From NCBI RefSeq assembly GCF_026810505.1, contig NZ_CP101750.1, forward strand, positions 5,327,501 through 5,391,500: a stretch of 64,000 nucleotides of DNA, written 5' to 3'. The notes under the pieces were generated by a model. It did not search any database and was not told the DNA's origin. It saw only the letters and a program-made list of their open reading frames with translations. Position numbers and translations under genes: made by a program. This stretch comes from Streptomyces sp. Je 1-369. Lineage in GTDB: Bacteria > Actinomycetota > Actinomycetes > Streptomycetales > Streptomycetaceae. Positions 1-10,903 of the stretch are shown one piece after another (positions within the stretch are counted from its first letter, which is position 1; the number at the start of each line of letters is the position of its first letter).

Positions 1-774
1 GTCGGTGCCGAACCACAGGACGGCCTCCTTCACGTCGCCGCCGTCCGAGATCCACTCGGCCCCCGCCTCGGCGGGGATCGCCTCGTGCGGGATGCCGGGG
101 GCGATCTTCAGCGCGGCGAGCGGGGCCGCGAGGGCCGCTCCGACCGCCCAGGACAGGGGCGGGGAGTAGGCCTCGGGGTCGAAGATCCGCCCGCGGCCGC
201 CCCGGCGCGCCGGGTCCACGAAGACGGCGTCGTACGCGGACGTGTCCACGTCGGTGACGTCCGCCTCGCGCACCTCGATGAGGTCGGCGAGCCCGAGCGC
301 CTCGGCGTTGGCGCGGGCGACCGCGCAGGTCAGCGGGTCACGGTCGACGGCGAGCACGGAGATCCCGGCGCGCGCGAGGGCGATGGCGTCGCCGCCGATG
401 CCGCAGCACAGGTCGGCGAGCGAACGTACGCCCAAGGCCTTGAAGCTCTCCGCGCGGTGCGCGGCGACGGACGCGCGCGTGGACTGCTCGACGCCGTTCG
501 GCGTGAAGAACATGCGGGCCGCGTCCTCGGCGCCGAACTTCGCCGCGGCCCGGGTGCGCAGCCGCGCCTGGGCGAGCGCCGCGGAGACCAGGGGCGCCGG
601 GTGGGTGCGGCGCAGCCGGGTGGCGGCGGCGAGTTCCTCGGCCGGTGCGACGTCCCGCACCTCGTCGAGCAGGGCCCGGCCCTCGTCGGTACGGAGGGCG
701 GCGAAGGCGGCGAGGGGGTCGCCGAGGTCGGTCTCGTGGGCGCTCGGCGTGTTCGGGTCGTTCACCCGCCCCAT
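1..774 (-). CDS. Class I SAM-dependent methyltransferase, THUMP-like (5' part only)
   Basis: The reading frame starts at an ATG at 774 and is open to the left edge, so about 258 N-terminal residues are present and the C-terminus is missing. A Rossmann methyltransferase core is visible: DLCCGIGGDAIALA is the glycine-rich SAM-binding motif I, followed by an acidic AVDRD segment (motif II) and VFVDPARRGGRGR (motif IV). The DPARR signature and helical N-terminus fit the THUMP-like-domain methyltransferases of actinobacteria. The substrate is probably RNA or a small molecule; this is family-level inference. It is divergent from the NodB lipoprotein gene with about 80 bases between starts. Confidence 0.8.
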   Translation of the reverse strand, partial: MGRVNDPNTPSAHETDLGDPLAAFAALRTDEGRALLDEVRDVAPAEELAAATRLRRTHPAPLVSAALAQARLRTRAAAKFGAEDAARMFFTPNGVEQSTRASVAAHRAESFKALGVRSLADLCCGIGGDAIALARAGISVLAVDRDPLTCAVARANAEALGLADLIEVREADVTDVDTSAYDAVFVDPARRGGRGRIFDPEAYSPPLSWAVGAALAAPLAALKIAPGIPHEAIPAEAGAEWISDGGDVKEAVLWFGTD

Positions 775-856
775 TGTGGGCCAGTCGGTGGATGGTGCGC
801 GTCCGGCGGCGGTGTCGGGCCGTCGGGACGGCCTTGAGCTGCGAGGATCCGGCGCC

Positions 857-1783
857 ATGCAACTAGTACGACAAAAGGAAGAATGCGCCAGAAGGCGGAA
901 GAACCAGACGCGCGCCCTGGTGGCCGTCCTCTCCGTCGCGGCGATCGCCTCCGGCTGCGCCTCCGGAGACGACTCCGACGGCGTGAAACCCGCCCACGGC
1001 CAGCAGCCGCTCAACGCCCCGCCCGCCCGCGCCCTCGACTCCTACGCCCAGAAACTCGCCACGGCCCAGGTCGCCCGCACCCTGGCCGCCAAGCGCTGGG
1101 GCCTGGCCAAGCCCCCGCTCGCCGCGCCCCCGCCGCCCGCCGCCAAGCCCCGGATCACCACCCGCAAGGGGTTCGAGGTCAAGGGCCAGGAGAGCCTGCC
1201 GCCGGTCTTCACGACGATCCCCACCAAGGAGAAGGTCGTCTTCCTGACCATCGACGACGGCGCCGAGAAGGACCCGGCGCTGCTGAAGATGATGAGCGAA
1301 CTGAAGCTCCCGTACACCGCGTTCCTCAGCGACTACCTGGTCAGCGAGGACTACACCTACTTCAAGAAGATGCAGGACCGCGGCGTCACCCTGAACAACC
1401 ACACGCTCAACCACCGCTACCTGCCCGGACTCTCGTACGAGGGGCAGCGCCGCGAGATCTGCGGCATGCAGGACGTCATCAAGAAGCACTACGGCAAGCG
1501 CCCCGAGCTCTTCCGCCCGCCCTACGGCAACTACAACCGCGACACGCTGCGCGCCGCCAAGTCCTGCGGCGTCAAGGCGGTGCCCCTGTGGGCGTCGGAG
1601 GCCTTCGCCGACCACATGGAGTGGCGCGAGTGGGACCGCGACCTGCACCCCGGCGACATCATCCTCACGCACTTCCGGGGGCGCGAGGACTGGAAGGGCA
1701 CCATGCCCGACATGATCCGCAAGGTCATGAAGACGGTCACCGACAAGGGGTACGCGGTCGCCAGACTTGAGGACTACCTGTGA
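857..1783 (+). CDS. Polysaccharide deacetylase (NodB-type) lipoprotein
   Basis: A 308-residue exported lipoprotein. The N-terminus has a basic stretch, a hydrophobic core and a lipobox IASGC with the lipidated cysteine at about residue 34. A Pro/Ala-rich spacer precedes a NodB homology domain from about residue 125. The metal and catalytic motifs are TIDDG (131-135), HTLNH and RPPYG, so it should remove N- or O-acetyl groups from cell-wall polysaccharide at the membrane surface. TIDDG in place of the usual TFDDG is a conservative change. The ATG at 857 was chosen because GAGG lies about 10 bases upstream and the signal peptide follows at once; the open frame extends further upstream without a plausible signal. 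Its stop overlaps the next start (GTGA). Confidence 0.85.
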   Translation: MQLVRQKEECARRRKNQTRALVAVLSVAAIASGCASGDDSDGVKPAHGQQPLNAPPARALDSYAQKLATAQVARTLAAKRWGLAKPPLAAPPPPAAKPRITTRKGFEVKGQESLPPVFTTIPTKEKVVFLTIDDGAEKDPALLKMMSELKLPYTAFLSDYLVSEDYTYFKKMQDRGVTLNNHTLNHRYLPGLSYEGQRREICGMQDVIKKHYGKRPELFRPPYGNYNRDTLRAAKSCGVKAVPLWASEAFADHMEWREWDRDLHPGDIILTHFRGREDWKGTMPDMIRKVMKTVTDKGYAVARLEDYL

Positions 1784-2079
1784 CCCCGCGGGCGCGAGCG
1801 CGCCGCCGCCTCCTCGCCGGGGCCCTGCTGTGCGGAGTGCTCGCGCCCGCGCCGCTCACGGGGTGCGCGGAATCGGTCGACCCGATCGAGAGGCTCGGCA
1901 GGAAGGCGGCGCAGAAAGTGCCGCGCACACCGGGCAACGGCAGGGCGGGGGCGGTTGCCTGCGCCGGGGAGCGGGAAGTGAGCCCTCCTTGGCTCCGCTC
2001 TCTTCGGCCCGTGCGGAAGGAACTGGAACCACCCGCCGTGCGTTGCCCCGAAGGGGTGCTCCGCACCCCTTCCCCCTGA
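1780..2079 (+). CDS. Small putative lipoprotein, possibly a truncated deacetylase paralogue
   Basis: A 99-codon frame begins with GTG overlapping the stop of the deacetylase gene (GTGA), which implies translational coupling. It has a twin-arginine-rich start, a hydrophobic segment and a lipobox-like LTGC. It then has SVDPIERLGRKAAQKV, a stretch I associate with the leader region of Streptomyces NodB-type lipoproteins (from memory, not searched). No catalytic domain follows. The rest is low complexity, and a perfect 9-bp hairpin (2051-2071) sits inside the last codons, which is where a terminator would be expected. It is either a genuine small lipoprotein or the remnant of a second deacetylase gene. 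Confidence 0.45.
   Translation: MTPRARARRRLLAGALLCGVLAPAPLTGCAESVDPIERLGRKAAQKVPRTPGNGRAGAVACAGEREVSPPWLRSLRPVRKELEPPAVRCPEGVLRTPSP
2051..2071 (+). terminator. Hairpin before groES
   Basis: Inverted repeat AAGGGGTGC / GCACCCCTT with a 3-base loop, followed by TCCCCCTGA. It lies between the lipoprotein genes and the groES operator region and would insulate them. There is no U-tract, which is common in Streptomyces terminators. Confidence 0.55.
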
Positions 2080-2095
2080 AGTCCGACGCAGCGGA

Positions 2096-2122
2096 TTGGC
2101 ACTCCGCTTGACCGAGTGCTAA
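2096..2122 (+). promoter_or_regulatory. CIRCE operator 1 (HrcA site)
   Basis: TTGGCACTC-N9-GAGTGCTAA matches the consensus TTAGCACTC-N9-GAGTGCTAA with one mismatch. HrcA binds CIRCE to repress groE and hrcA-dnaJ genes outside heat shock. It overlaps the -35 element of the groES promoter. Confidence 0.93.
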
Positions 2123-2137
2123 TCCCCGTCCTAGTCT
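2108..2137 (+). promoter_or_regulatory. groES-groEL1 vegetative promoter
   Basis: TTGACC (2108-2113) and TAGTCT (2132-2137) are 18 bases apart and fit the HrdB-type consensus. The -35 lies within CIRCE 1 and the start point would fall in or beside CIRCE 2, so HrcA bound at both sites should block both polymerase binding and escape. Confidence 0.75.
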
Positions 2138-2142
2138 CGCTT

Positions 2143-2169
2143 CTGGCACTCACCACTGGAGAGTGCCAA
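2143..2169 (+). promoter_or_regulatory. CIRCE operator 2 (HrcA site)
   Basis: CTGGCACTC-N9-GAGTGCCAA is a second near-consensus CIRCE, 20 bases after the first. It lies in the likely transcript leader, about 100 bases before the groES start codon. Confidence 0.9.
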
Positions 2170-2267
2170 CAGCGACGGGCAGGTCCGGCACCCGCGACGA
2201 CGGATCCACCTGGTCGCCACACTCAGACTCTTAACCCCGTGAGATCTCCGAAGGGGGAGACCGGATC

Positions 2268-2576
2268 GTGACGACCGCAAGCTCCAAGGTTGCCATCAAG
2301 CCGCTCGAGGACCGCATTGTGGTCCAGCCGCTCGACGCCGAGCAGACCACGGCCTCCGGCCTGGTCATTCCGGACACCGCGAAGGAGAAGCCCCAGGAGG
2401 GTGCTGTCCTCGCCGTGGGCCCGGGCCGCTTCGAGAACGGCGAGCGCCTGCCGCTCGACGTCAAGGTCGGCGATGTCGTGCTGTACAGCAAGTACGGCGG
2501 CACCGAGGTGAAGTACAACGGCGACGAGTACCTCGTCCTCTCGGCTCGCGACGTCCTCGCGATCGTCGAGAAGTAG
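2268..2576 (+). CDS. groES: Co-chaperonin GroES
   Basis: A 102-residue Cpn10, the normal length. The opening [18 protein letters not shown], the mobile-loop region [18 protein letters not shown] and the closing [16 protein letters not shown] are typical. It forms the heptameric lid for the GroEL ring in the cytoplasm. The GTG start at 2268 lies just after GGGGGAGACC, a purine-rich ribosome site. It is the first gene of the heat-inducible groES-groEL1 operon under two CIRCE elements, with a hairpin and short repeats in the 185-base gap before groEL1. Confidence 0.97.
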   Translation: MTTASSKVAIKPLEDRIVVQPLDAEQTTASGLVIPDTAKEKPQEGAVLAVGPGRFENGERLPLDVKVGDVVLYSKYGGTEVKYNGDEYLVLSARDVLAIVEK

Positions 2577-2626
2577 TTTCACCGCTTCACCCGCTTCACC
2601 CGCTTCACCCGCATCACCTGCTTCAC
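2577..2626 (+). repeat. Short tandem CGCTTCACC repeat after groES
   Basis: Five to six imperfect copies of a 9-base CGCTTCACC unit directly follow the groES stop. They lie in the groES-groEL1 intercistronic RNA. No function is evident. Confidence 0.8.
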
Positions 2627-2642
2627 CGGCAGATTTGCTTTT

Positions 2643-2695
2643 GAGCTGCGCCCCTGGTCACCCCGCTGATTGCCGGGCGGCGAGGGGCGCAGTTC
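2643..2695 (+). terminator. Intercistronic hairpin between groES and groEL1
   Basis: GAGCTGCGCCCCT pairs with AGGGGCGCAGTTC: 13 pairs including one G-U, with a 27-base loop. The wobble pair favours selection at the RNA level on the + transcript. It could act as a partial terminator or processing site that sets the GroES:GroEL1 ratio. Confidence 0.5.
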
Positions 2696-2752
2696 GTTGC
2701 TGAACGTTCTGGGGGTTTCCCCCGGACCCCCCTGAGTTTTCGAGAGGGCTGA

Positions 2753-4390
<1,638 letters not shown>

Positions 4391-4399
4391 CCTGAGTTG

Positions 4400-4445
4400 C
4401 CCGAGGCCCGGCTCCCCGTACGGGGAGCCGGGCCTCGGGTCTTTT
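4400..4445 (+). terminator. groEL1 terminator
   Basis: A perfect 40-base palindrome (4400-4439) with its centre at GTAC, followed by TCTTTT. This is a strong intrinsic terminator closing the groES-groEL1 operon ahead of the oppositely oriented SDR gene. Confidence 0.92.
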
Positions 4446-4494
4446 GGGGCGCGTTTGCAGGGTTGCCTCCCGTTGCCGGGTGCGGGTCGCGGGG

Positions 4495-5268
4495 CTACTG
4501 CGGGCCGTACTTGCGGCCGGTACGGGACGTGACGCCGCCCAGCAGCGCGCGCGGCGTCACCTTCACCACGCCCATCAGCGCCTTGTAGCGCGGGTCGGGG
4601 ACCGACACCGTCTTGCCGCGGGCGAGGTCCGCCAGAGCCACCGTGACCAGCTTGTCCGCGTCGAGCCACATCCAGTTGGGGATGTTGGACGTGCCCATCC
4701 CGGCCCGCTCGTGGAACTCCGTCCGTACGAAACCGGGGCACAGCGCCATCAGCCGCACCCCGGACCCGGCCAGGTCCTTCGCCGCGCCCTGGGTGAACTG
4801 CACGACCCACGCCTTCGACGCGCCGTACGTCCCGCGCGGCACGAACGCCGCCACCGACGCGACGTTCACGACACCGCCCCGGCCGCGCTCCCGCATCGCC
4901 TCCGTCGCGGCGGACGTCAGCCGCAGCACCGCCTCGCAGTGCACCTTGAGCATGGTCAGTTCGTCGGCGAGCGAGACCTCCAGATAGCGGCCCTTGTTGC
5001 CGAACCCCGCGTTGTTGATCAGCAGGTCGACCGCGTCCCTGCGGTCGGCGAGCCGCTTCTCGACGGCCTCGATGCCGTCGTCCGTCGCCAGGTCCGCGGT
5101 CAGCACCTCCGCCTCGATGCCGTGCCGGTCGTGCAGCTCGGTCGCCTGTTCCCGCAGCCGCTTCGTGTCGCGGGCCACCAGCACGAGGTTGTGCCCGTCA
5201 CCCGCGAGGCGCCGCGCGAAGGCCGCGCCGATGCCGGCGGTCGATCCCGTAATCAGAGCCGTAGTCAT
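4495..5268 (-). CDS. Short-chain dehydrogenase/reductase
   Basis: A 257-residue classical SDR. The N-terminal TGSTAGIGAA is the TGxxxGIG dinucleotide-binding motif and the basic residue of LVARD suggests NADP(H). LINNAG is the NAG motif. The catalytic Ser lies in VNVASVAAF and the Tyr/Lys pair in YGASK. The substrate cannot be read from the sequence. It converges on groEL1 and lies 9 bases downstream of the MOSC gene on the same strand, so the two may be co-transcribed. Confidence 0.88.
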   Translation of the reverse strand: MTTALITGSTAGIGAAFARRLAGDGHNLVLVARDTKRLREQATELHDRHGIEAEVLTADLATDDGIEAVEKRLADRRDAVDLLINNAGFGNKGRYLEVSLADELTMLKVHCEAVLRLTSAATEAMRERGRGGVVNVASVAAFVPRGTYGASKAWVVQFTQGAAKDLAGSGVRLMALCPGFVRTEFHERAGMGTSNIPNWMWLDADKLVTVALADLARGKTVSVPDPRYKALMGVVKVTPRALLGGVTSRTGRKYGPQ

Positions 5269-5277
5269 GGCCCAAGG

Positions 5278-5967
5278 CTAGTGAGATCGCGAGACCGACG
5301 CGTCGCCCCGCCGCTCCACGTGCTTCCGCGCACGTTCCGCCGTCTCGGGATGCAGGGCTGCACCCGCCGCGAGCAGCCCGGGCAGCAGGTCCTTCTCCGT
5401 CGTGACGGCACGGAACTCCAGGGCGACGGTGACACCGTGCTCCGGCCGGTGCACGATCTCGATGGGGTCCCCGGCGCGGATCTCACCCGGTGCGACGACC
5501 CGCAGGTACGCACCCGGAGCCCCCTCCTCCGTGAACCGCTTGACCCAGCCCTTCTCGTCGAGATGGCCCTGGAACGTACGGCAGGGGATGCGCCCGCTCG
5601 TCACTTCGAGCACCAGATCGGCGCCGACCCGCCAGCGCTCGCCGATCCGCGCGCCGCTCACGTCGACGCCCGACGTCGTGAGGTTCTCGCCGAAGGAGCC
5701 GTCGGGCAGGGGGCGGCCGAGGGCGCCCTGCCACGCGTCGAGGTCCTCTCGGGCGTACGCGTACACCGCCTGGTCGTCGCCGCCGTGATGCCGCAGGTCG
5801 CAGATCTCGTCCCCGGCCAGACCGCTGCCGCCCACGCCTTTCGCGCCCGGCGCCGCCACCCGCACCGGACCCTCCACCGGCCGCTTGTCGATGCCGGTAC
5901 TGCCCGAGGGCGAGTTGGTGTACGCGACGTCCTTGCGGCGGCCCACGTTCACAGAAAGAAGCTCCAT
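5278..5967 (-). CDS. MOSC domain protein
   Basis: A 229-residue YiiM-like MOSC (molybdenum cofactor sulfurase C-terminal) protein. The N-terminal LLSVNVGRRK, the conserved DLRHHGGDDQAVYAY and FGENLTTSG motifs, and the cysteine in GRIPCRTFQ are family signatures. The family handles sulfur carried on that cysteine or detoxifies N-hydroxylated compounds with molybdenum cofactor; the specific role here is unknown. It is divergent from the LysR gene with 81 bases between starts, a common arrangement for a regulator and its target. Confidence 0.85.
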   Translation of the reverse strand: MELLSVNVGRRKDVAYTNSPSGSTGIDKRPVEGPVRVAAPGAKGVGGSGLAGDEICDLRHHGGDDQAVYAYAREDLDAWQGALGRPLPDGSFGENLTTSGVDVSGARIGERWRVGADLVLEVTSGRIPCRTFQGHLDEKGWVKRFTEEGAPGAYLRVVAPGEIRAGDPIEIVHRPEHGVTVALEFRAVTTEKDLLPGLLAAGAALHPETAERARKHVERRGDASVSRSH

Positions 5968-6048
5968 GGCAGGCAGGCTAGGCGAGCACCTCTAAAAGAG
6001 GCGACGCATTATTTCGCGATGGACCCAAGCGTCACTTATGCTCGAACC

Positions 6049-6945
6049 ATGATCGAGGCCCGTCACCTCCGTGTCCTGCGCGCCGTGGCCGCCACCGGCT
6101 CCTTCTCCGCCGCGGCCCGCGAGCTCGGCTGCACCCAGCCCGCCGTCAGCCAGCAGATGAAGGCGCTCGAATCCTCGACGGGCACGCCGCTGCTGATCCG
6201 CACCGGCCGAGAGATGCGTCTCACGCAGGCGGGCGAGGCCCTGGTCCGGCACGCCGCGGGCATCCTCGCCGGGCTCACCGCGGCCGAGGAGGAGGTCGCC
6301 GCCATCGCGGGCCTGCGCGCGGGCCGGGTCCGGCTCGTCTCCTTCCCCAGCGGCAGCTCCACCCTCGTCCCGTGCGCCCTCGCGGCGCTGCGCGCGGCCC
6401 ACCCGGGCACCCGCGTCTCCCTCGTCGAGGCCGAGCCGCCGCGCTCGGTGGAGATGCTGCGCGAGGGCGACTGCGACGTCGCGCTCGCCTTCCGGTACGA
6501 AGGGGCGACGGCAGCCGAGGAGTGGGGCGACCTCGTCGTGCGCCCGCTGCTCGCGGACCGGCTGGTCGGCCTCGTGCCCGAGGGGCACCGGCTCGCCGGA
6601 GCGGACTCGGTCACCATCGGCGAGTTCGCCGACGAGTCGTGGATCGCGGGGTGCCCCCGCTGCCGCAGGCAACTGGTGGAGGTCTGCGAGAGCGCGGGCT
6701 TCGTGCCGCGGATCGACTTCGCGACCGACGACTATCCGGCGGTGATCGGCCTGGTCGGCGCCGGACTGGGAGTGGCGGTGCTGCCCGAGCTCGCGATCGA
6801 GTCGGTACGCCCGATGGGCGCCCGCACCGTGACGGTGGAGCCCGCCGTGCGGCGGGAGATCGTGGCGCTCACGCTGCCGGACCTGGCGCAGGTACCGGCC
6901 GTCGCCGCCACGCTGGACCACCTCGCGCGGGCCGCCGCCCGCTGA
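6049..6945 (+). CDS. LysR-family transcriptional regulator
   Basis: A 298-residue LTTR. The N-terminal winged HTH (residues 3-60) contains LRVLRAVAATGSFSAAAREL and TQPAVSQQMKALE. A linker helix and a two-lobed substrate-binding domain follow. ATG 6049 gives the usual LysR N-terminus; the open frame extends far upstream but over the antisense MOSC gene. It is divergent from the MOSC-SDR pair and is the obvious candidate regulator of it. The effector is unknown. Confidence 0.9.
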   Translation: MIEARHLRVLRAVAATGSFSAAARELGCTQPAVSQQMKALESSTGTPLLIRTGREMRLTQAGEALVRHAAGILAGLTAAEEEVAAIAGLRAGRVRLVSFPSGSSTLVPCALAALRAAHPGTRVSLVEAEPPRSVEMLREGDCDVALAFRYEGATAAEEWGDLVVRPLLADRLVGLVPEGHRLAGADSVTIGEFADESWIAGCPRCRRQLVEVCESAGFVPRIDFATDDYPAVIGLVGAGLGVAVLPELAIESVRPMGARTVTVEPAVRREIVALTLPDLAQVPAVAATLDHLARAAAR

Positions 6946-6985
6946 TCCCCGACGCGGCGGGGTGGCGTTTCGAAGAAACGTTCCT

Positions 6986-7315
6986 TCAGCTGTGCGACAC
7001 GGCGCTGCCCGCCGATGCGGCCGCCGTGACGAGGCGATTGCGCGCGCGGCCCATGAGCTCCTCGCGCTCGTCCTCGGTCAGACCGCCCCACACGCCGTAC
7101 GGCTCGCGCACCGCGAGTGCGTGAGCGGCGCACTCCGCCCGCACCGGGCATCGCATGCAGACCTCCTTGGCGGAGTTCTCACGTGCGCTGCGCGCCGCTC
7201 CCCGCTCACCCTCCGGGTGGAAGAAGAGCGAGCTGTCGACCCCACGGCAGGCCGCGAGGAGCTGCCAGTCCCAGAGATCTGCGTTCGGTCCGGGAAGGCG
7301 GGAGAAATCTGCCAT
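6986..7315 (-). CDS. whiD: WhiD, WhiB-like [4Fe-4S] developmental regulator
   Basis: A 109-residue Wbl protein with four cluster ligands at C23, C53, C56 and C62 (C-x29-C-x2-C-x5-C), then the turn motif GVWGG at about 74-78 and a basic tail. The start MADFSRLPGPNADLWDW matches WhiD as I remember it from S. coelicolor, where it is adjacent to bldM. WhiD is needed for late sporulation: spore-wall thickening and septum placement. Wbl proteins act by binding region 4 of the principal sigma factor. ATG 7315 has AGGGG upstream; the longer frame to 7369 lacks support. It is divergent from bldM. Confidence 0.92.
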   Translation of the reverse strand: MADFSRLPGPNADLWDWQLLAACRGVDSSLFFHPEGERGAARSARENSAKEVCMRCPVRAECAAHALAVREPYGVWGGLTEDEREELMGRARNRLVTAAASAGSAVSHS

Positions 7316-7704
7316 TGCTGGTCCCCTTGGTGCCGTTCTGACGCGGTTATGGTGCCCACGACCGTACATCTACTGTCTAAGGAGATGAAAATATGACTCA
7401 TTGCGAATCTAGCCATAGACACCAGGAAAAGGGAAGAAAAGGCGCTAAATGGGGCATAGGTTGTGATGAAACCTTGAGGGTGTCCCGTGTGCTCTCCGCT
7501 GTATTGGCGCCCTCACGTAGAGTGCCGAAGGTGTCCGACCGCCCCGTAACTCTTTCGGGTGACCGTCGTTGAGAGGGCGAGGCGGTTGAAAGAACAAGCG
7601 CTCGGGCGGGTGTCCGAGAGCGTCAACCGCACAGGTGACGAATAAGTACCAGCCTGGAGGCTCAAGGTGACGCGCAGCAGCTGTGAGAGCCGCGGAGGAC
7701 AGTC
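7316..7704. other. whiD-bldM divergent control region
   Basis: 389 bases without a gene. The right half holds the sigma-BldN-type bldM promoter. The left third (7380-7480) is unusually AT-rich for this genome and probably carries whiD promoter elements and regulator sites, but I could not assign specific boxes. Confidence 0.6.
7545..7572 (+). promoter_or_regulatory. bldM promoter p1, sigma-BldN type
   Basis: CGTAAC (7545-7550), a 16-base spacer and CGTTGA (7567-7572) match the sigma-BldN consensus described for the S. coelicolor bldM p1 promoter. Transcription would start near 7580, giving a leader of about 125 bases before the bldM ATG at 7705. Confidence 0.85.
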
Positions 7705-8316
7705 ATGACATCGGTCCTCGTCTGCGACGACTCCCCGCTTGCCCGAGAGGCGCTCCGCCGCGCGGTCGCGACCGTGCCCGGCGTCGAGCGCGTGACCACG
7801 GCGGCCAACGGCGAGGAAGTCCTCCGCCGCTGGGGCGCCGACCGCTCGGACCTGATTCTGATGGACGTACGGATGCCCGGTCTCGGCGGCGTGGAGACCG
7901 TCCGCAGGCTGCTGTCCGCCGACCCCGGTGCGCGCATCATCATGCTCACCGTCGCCGAGGATCTGGACGGGGTCGCACTCGCGGTCGCGGCCGGCGCCCG
8001 CGGCTATCTGCACAAGGACGCCTCGCGTGCCGAACTGCGCGCGACCGTCACCCAGGCGCTCGCCGACCCGACGTGGCGGCTCGCCCCGCGGAGACTGCGC
8101 TCGGCGGAGATGGGCGCCGCCCCCACCCTCACCGCGCGTGAGATCCAAGTCCTCGAAGGCATGAGCCACGGCCGCTCGAACGCGGAGATCGGACGGGAGC
8201 TCTTCCTCTCCGAGGACACCGTGAAAACGCACGCCAGGCGGCTCTTCAAGAAGCTCGGCGCCTCGGACCGCGCACACGCCGTGGCACTCGGTTTCCGCTG
8301 GGGTCTGGTGCGCTGA
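7705..8316 (+). CDS. bldM: BldM, orphan atypical response regulator
   Basis: A 203-residue protein with a REC domain (1-120) and a LuxR/FixJ-type HTH (about 140-200, LTAREIQVLEGMSHGRSNAEIGRELFLSEDTVKTHARRLFKKLG). The acidic pocket D8/D9, receiver D54 in LMDVRMPG and a C-terminal-side lysine are present. In S. coelicolor BldM works without phosphorylation of D54. It binds DNA as a homodimer at early aerial-growth genes and as a BldM-WhiI heterodimer at late genes. No sensor kinase gene is adjacent. GGAGG precedes the ATG. Confidence 0.95.
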   Translation: MTSVLVCDDSPLAREALRRAVATVPGVERVTTAANGEEVLRRWGADRSDLILMDVRMPGLGGVETVRRLLSADPGARIIMLTVAEDLDGVALAVAAGARGYLHKDASRAELRATVTQALADPTWRLAPRRLRSAEMGAAPTLTAREIQVLEGMSHGRSNAEIGRELFLSEDTVKTHARRLFKKLGASDRAHAVALGFRWGLVR

Positions 8317-8471
8317 ATGTGCCGTCGCGGGGGCACGGCGACCCCCGCCCGCCATCCGGTGGGCGGGGCGACGTACGCCCGGCGACGCTTGTTTCGCCGC
8401 CGATGCCGCATCCTTGAGATGTGGAGTTCCTCGGGGACGAGTCGATCGAGCGGGAGGGGAGGGCGCAGGAG

Positions 8472-9137
8472 ATGAGTTCCGGCGCACCTGCTCATAACGC
8501 TTCAGTGCACAACTACGGACGCGGTGCCACGGATCAGTCGCCGCCAAGGCACCATGGACCGATGCGCGATGACAAGACGACGGTGATCGGTGCCCTCGTT
8601 CTACGCGCTGTGGAGGGCGACGAGCAGGCCACGCACGACCTCCTGGCCCACGTCCACCCCCTGGCGCTGCGCTACTGCCGTACCCGTCTGTCCCGGCTGC
8701 CCGGTGACGCACGGCACTTCGTGGAGGACCTGGCGCAGGAAGTCTGCGTCGCCGTCCTCCTCGCCCTGCCGCGCTACAAGGACACGGGGCGTCCCTTCGA
8801 GGCGTTCGTCTTCGCGATCGCGGCGCACAAGGTGGCCGACCTGCAGCGCGCGGCGATGCGGCACCCCGGATCGACCGCCGTGCCCTCGGACGAGATGCCC
8901 GAGCGGCCCGACGACTCGCTGGGCCCCGAGGAGCGCGCGCTGCTCAGCAGCGACGCCGAGTGGGCCAAGAAGCTCCTCGCCAACCTCCCGGACAACCAGC
9001 GCGAGCTGCTGCTGCTGCGGATCGCCGTCGGGCTCACGGCCGAGGAGACCGGGCAGATGCTCGGAATGTCGCCGGGGGCGGTGCGGGTCGCACAGCACCG
9101 GGCGCTGAGCAGGCTGCGGGCGCTCGCGGAGCAGTGA
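8472..9137 (+). CDS. shbA: ECF-like RNA polymerase sigma factor, probably ShbA
   Basis: 221 residues from the ATG at 8472, which has GGAGGG about 8 bases upstream. An inner ATG at 8562 would give 191 residues and removes a poorly structured N-terminus. Region 2 (ALRYCRTRL to [16 protein letters not shown], with [17 protein letters not shown]) and region 4 ([45 protein letters not shown]) are both clear. The position between bldM and guaB is that of ShbA, the sigma factor that drives transcription of the principal sigma gene hrdB in Streptomyces, and parallels mycobacterial sigD next to guaB2. The name rests on synteny; the sigma factor family is certain. No anti-sigma gene is adjacent. Confidence 0.8.
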   Translation: MSSGAPAHNASVHNYGRGATDQSPPRHHGPMRDDKTTVIGALVLRAVEGDEQATHDLLAHVHPLALRYCRTRLSRLPGDARHFVEDLAQEVCVAVLLALPRYKDTGRPFEAFVFAIAAHKVADLQRAAMRHPGSTAVPSDEMPERPDDSLGPEERALLSSDAEWAKKLLANLPDNQRELLLLRIAVGLTAEETGQMLGMSPGAVRVAQHRALSRLRALAEQ

Positions 9138-9231
9138 CCCCGGATTTCCACGGGCACGGGTCGTACGTGTGAACGTACAAAGCTTGCCGATGATCTTGAT
9201 CGTGGAATGAGACACCCTCGGAGCCCGTTAG

Positions 9232-10791
<1,560 letters not shown>

Positions 10792-10816
10792 TCTTCCGGC
10801 GCCACGCGCGCTTGGG

Positions 10817-10850
10817 AGGGGCGGTCCCGGTTCATCGGGACCGCCCCTTC
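10817..10850 (+). terminator. guaB terminator
   Basis: AGGGGCGGTCCCG / CGGGACCGCCCCT, a 13-bp perfect stem with a 6-base loop, followed by TCC. It lies 25 bases after the guaB stop and about 55 bases before guaB3. Confidence 0.85.
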
Positions 10851-10903
10851 CGTGTGCGTCGGGGATACTGGACAGGCAGACCAAGAGGGAAAGGCCCCAC
10901 AAC

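Noticed and set aside
7316..7369. Longer WhiD start at 7369
   Set aside because: The extra 18 residues are not like WhiD, whereas the ATG at 7315 has AGGGG upstream and gives the known N-terminus.
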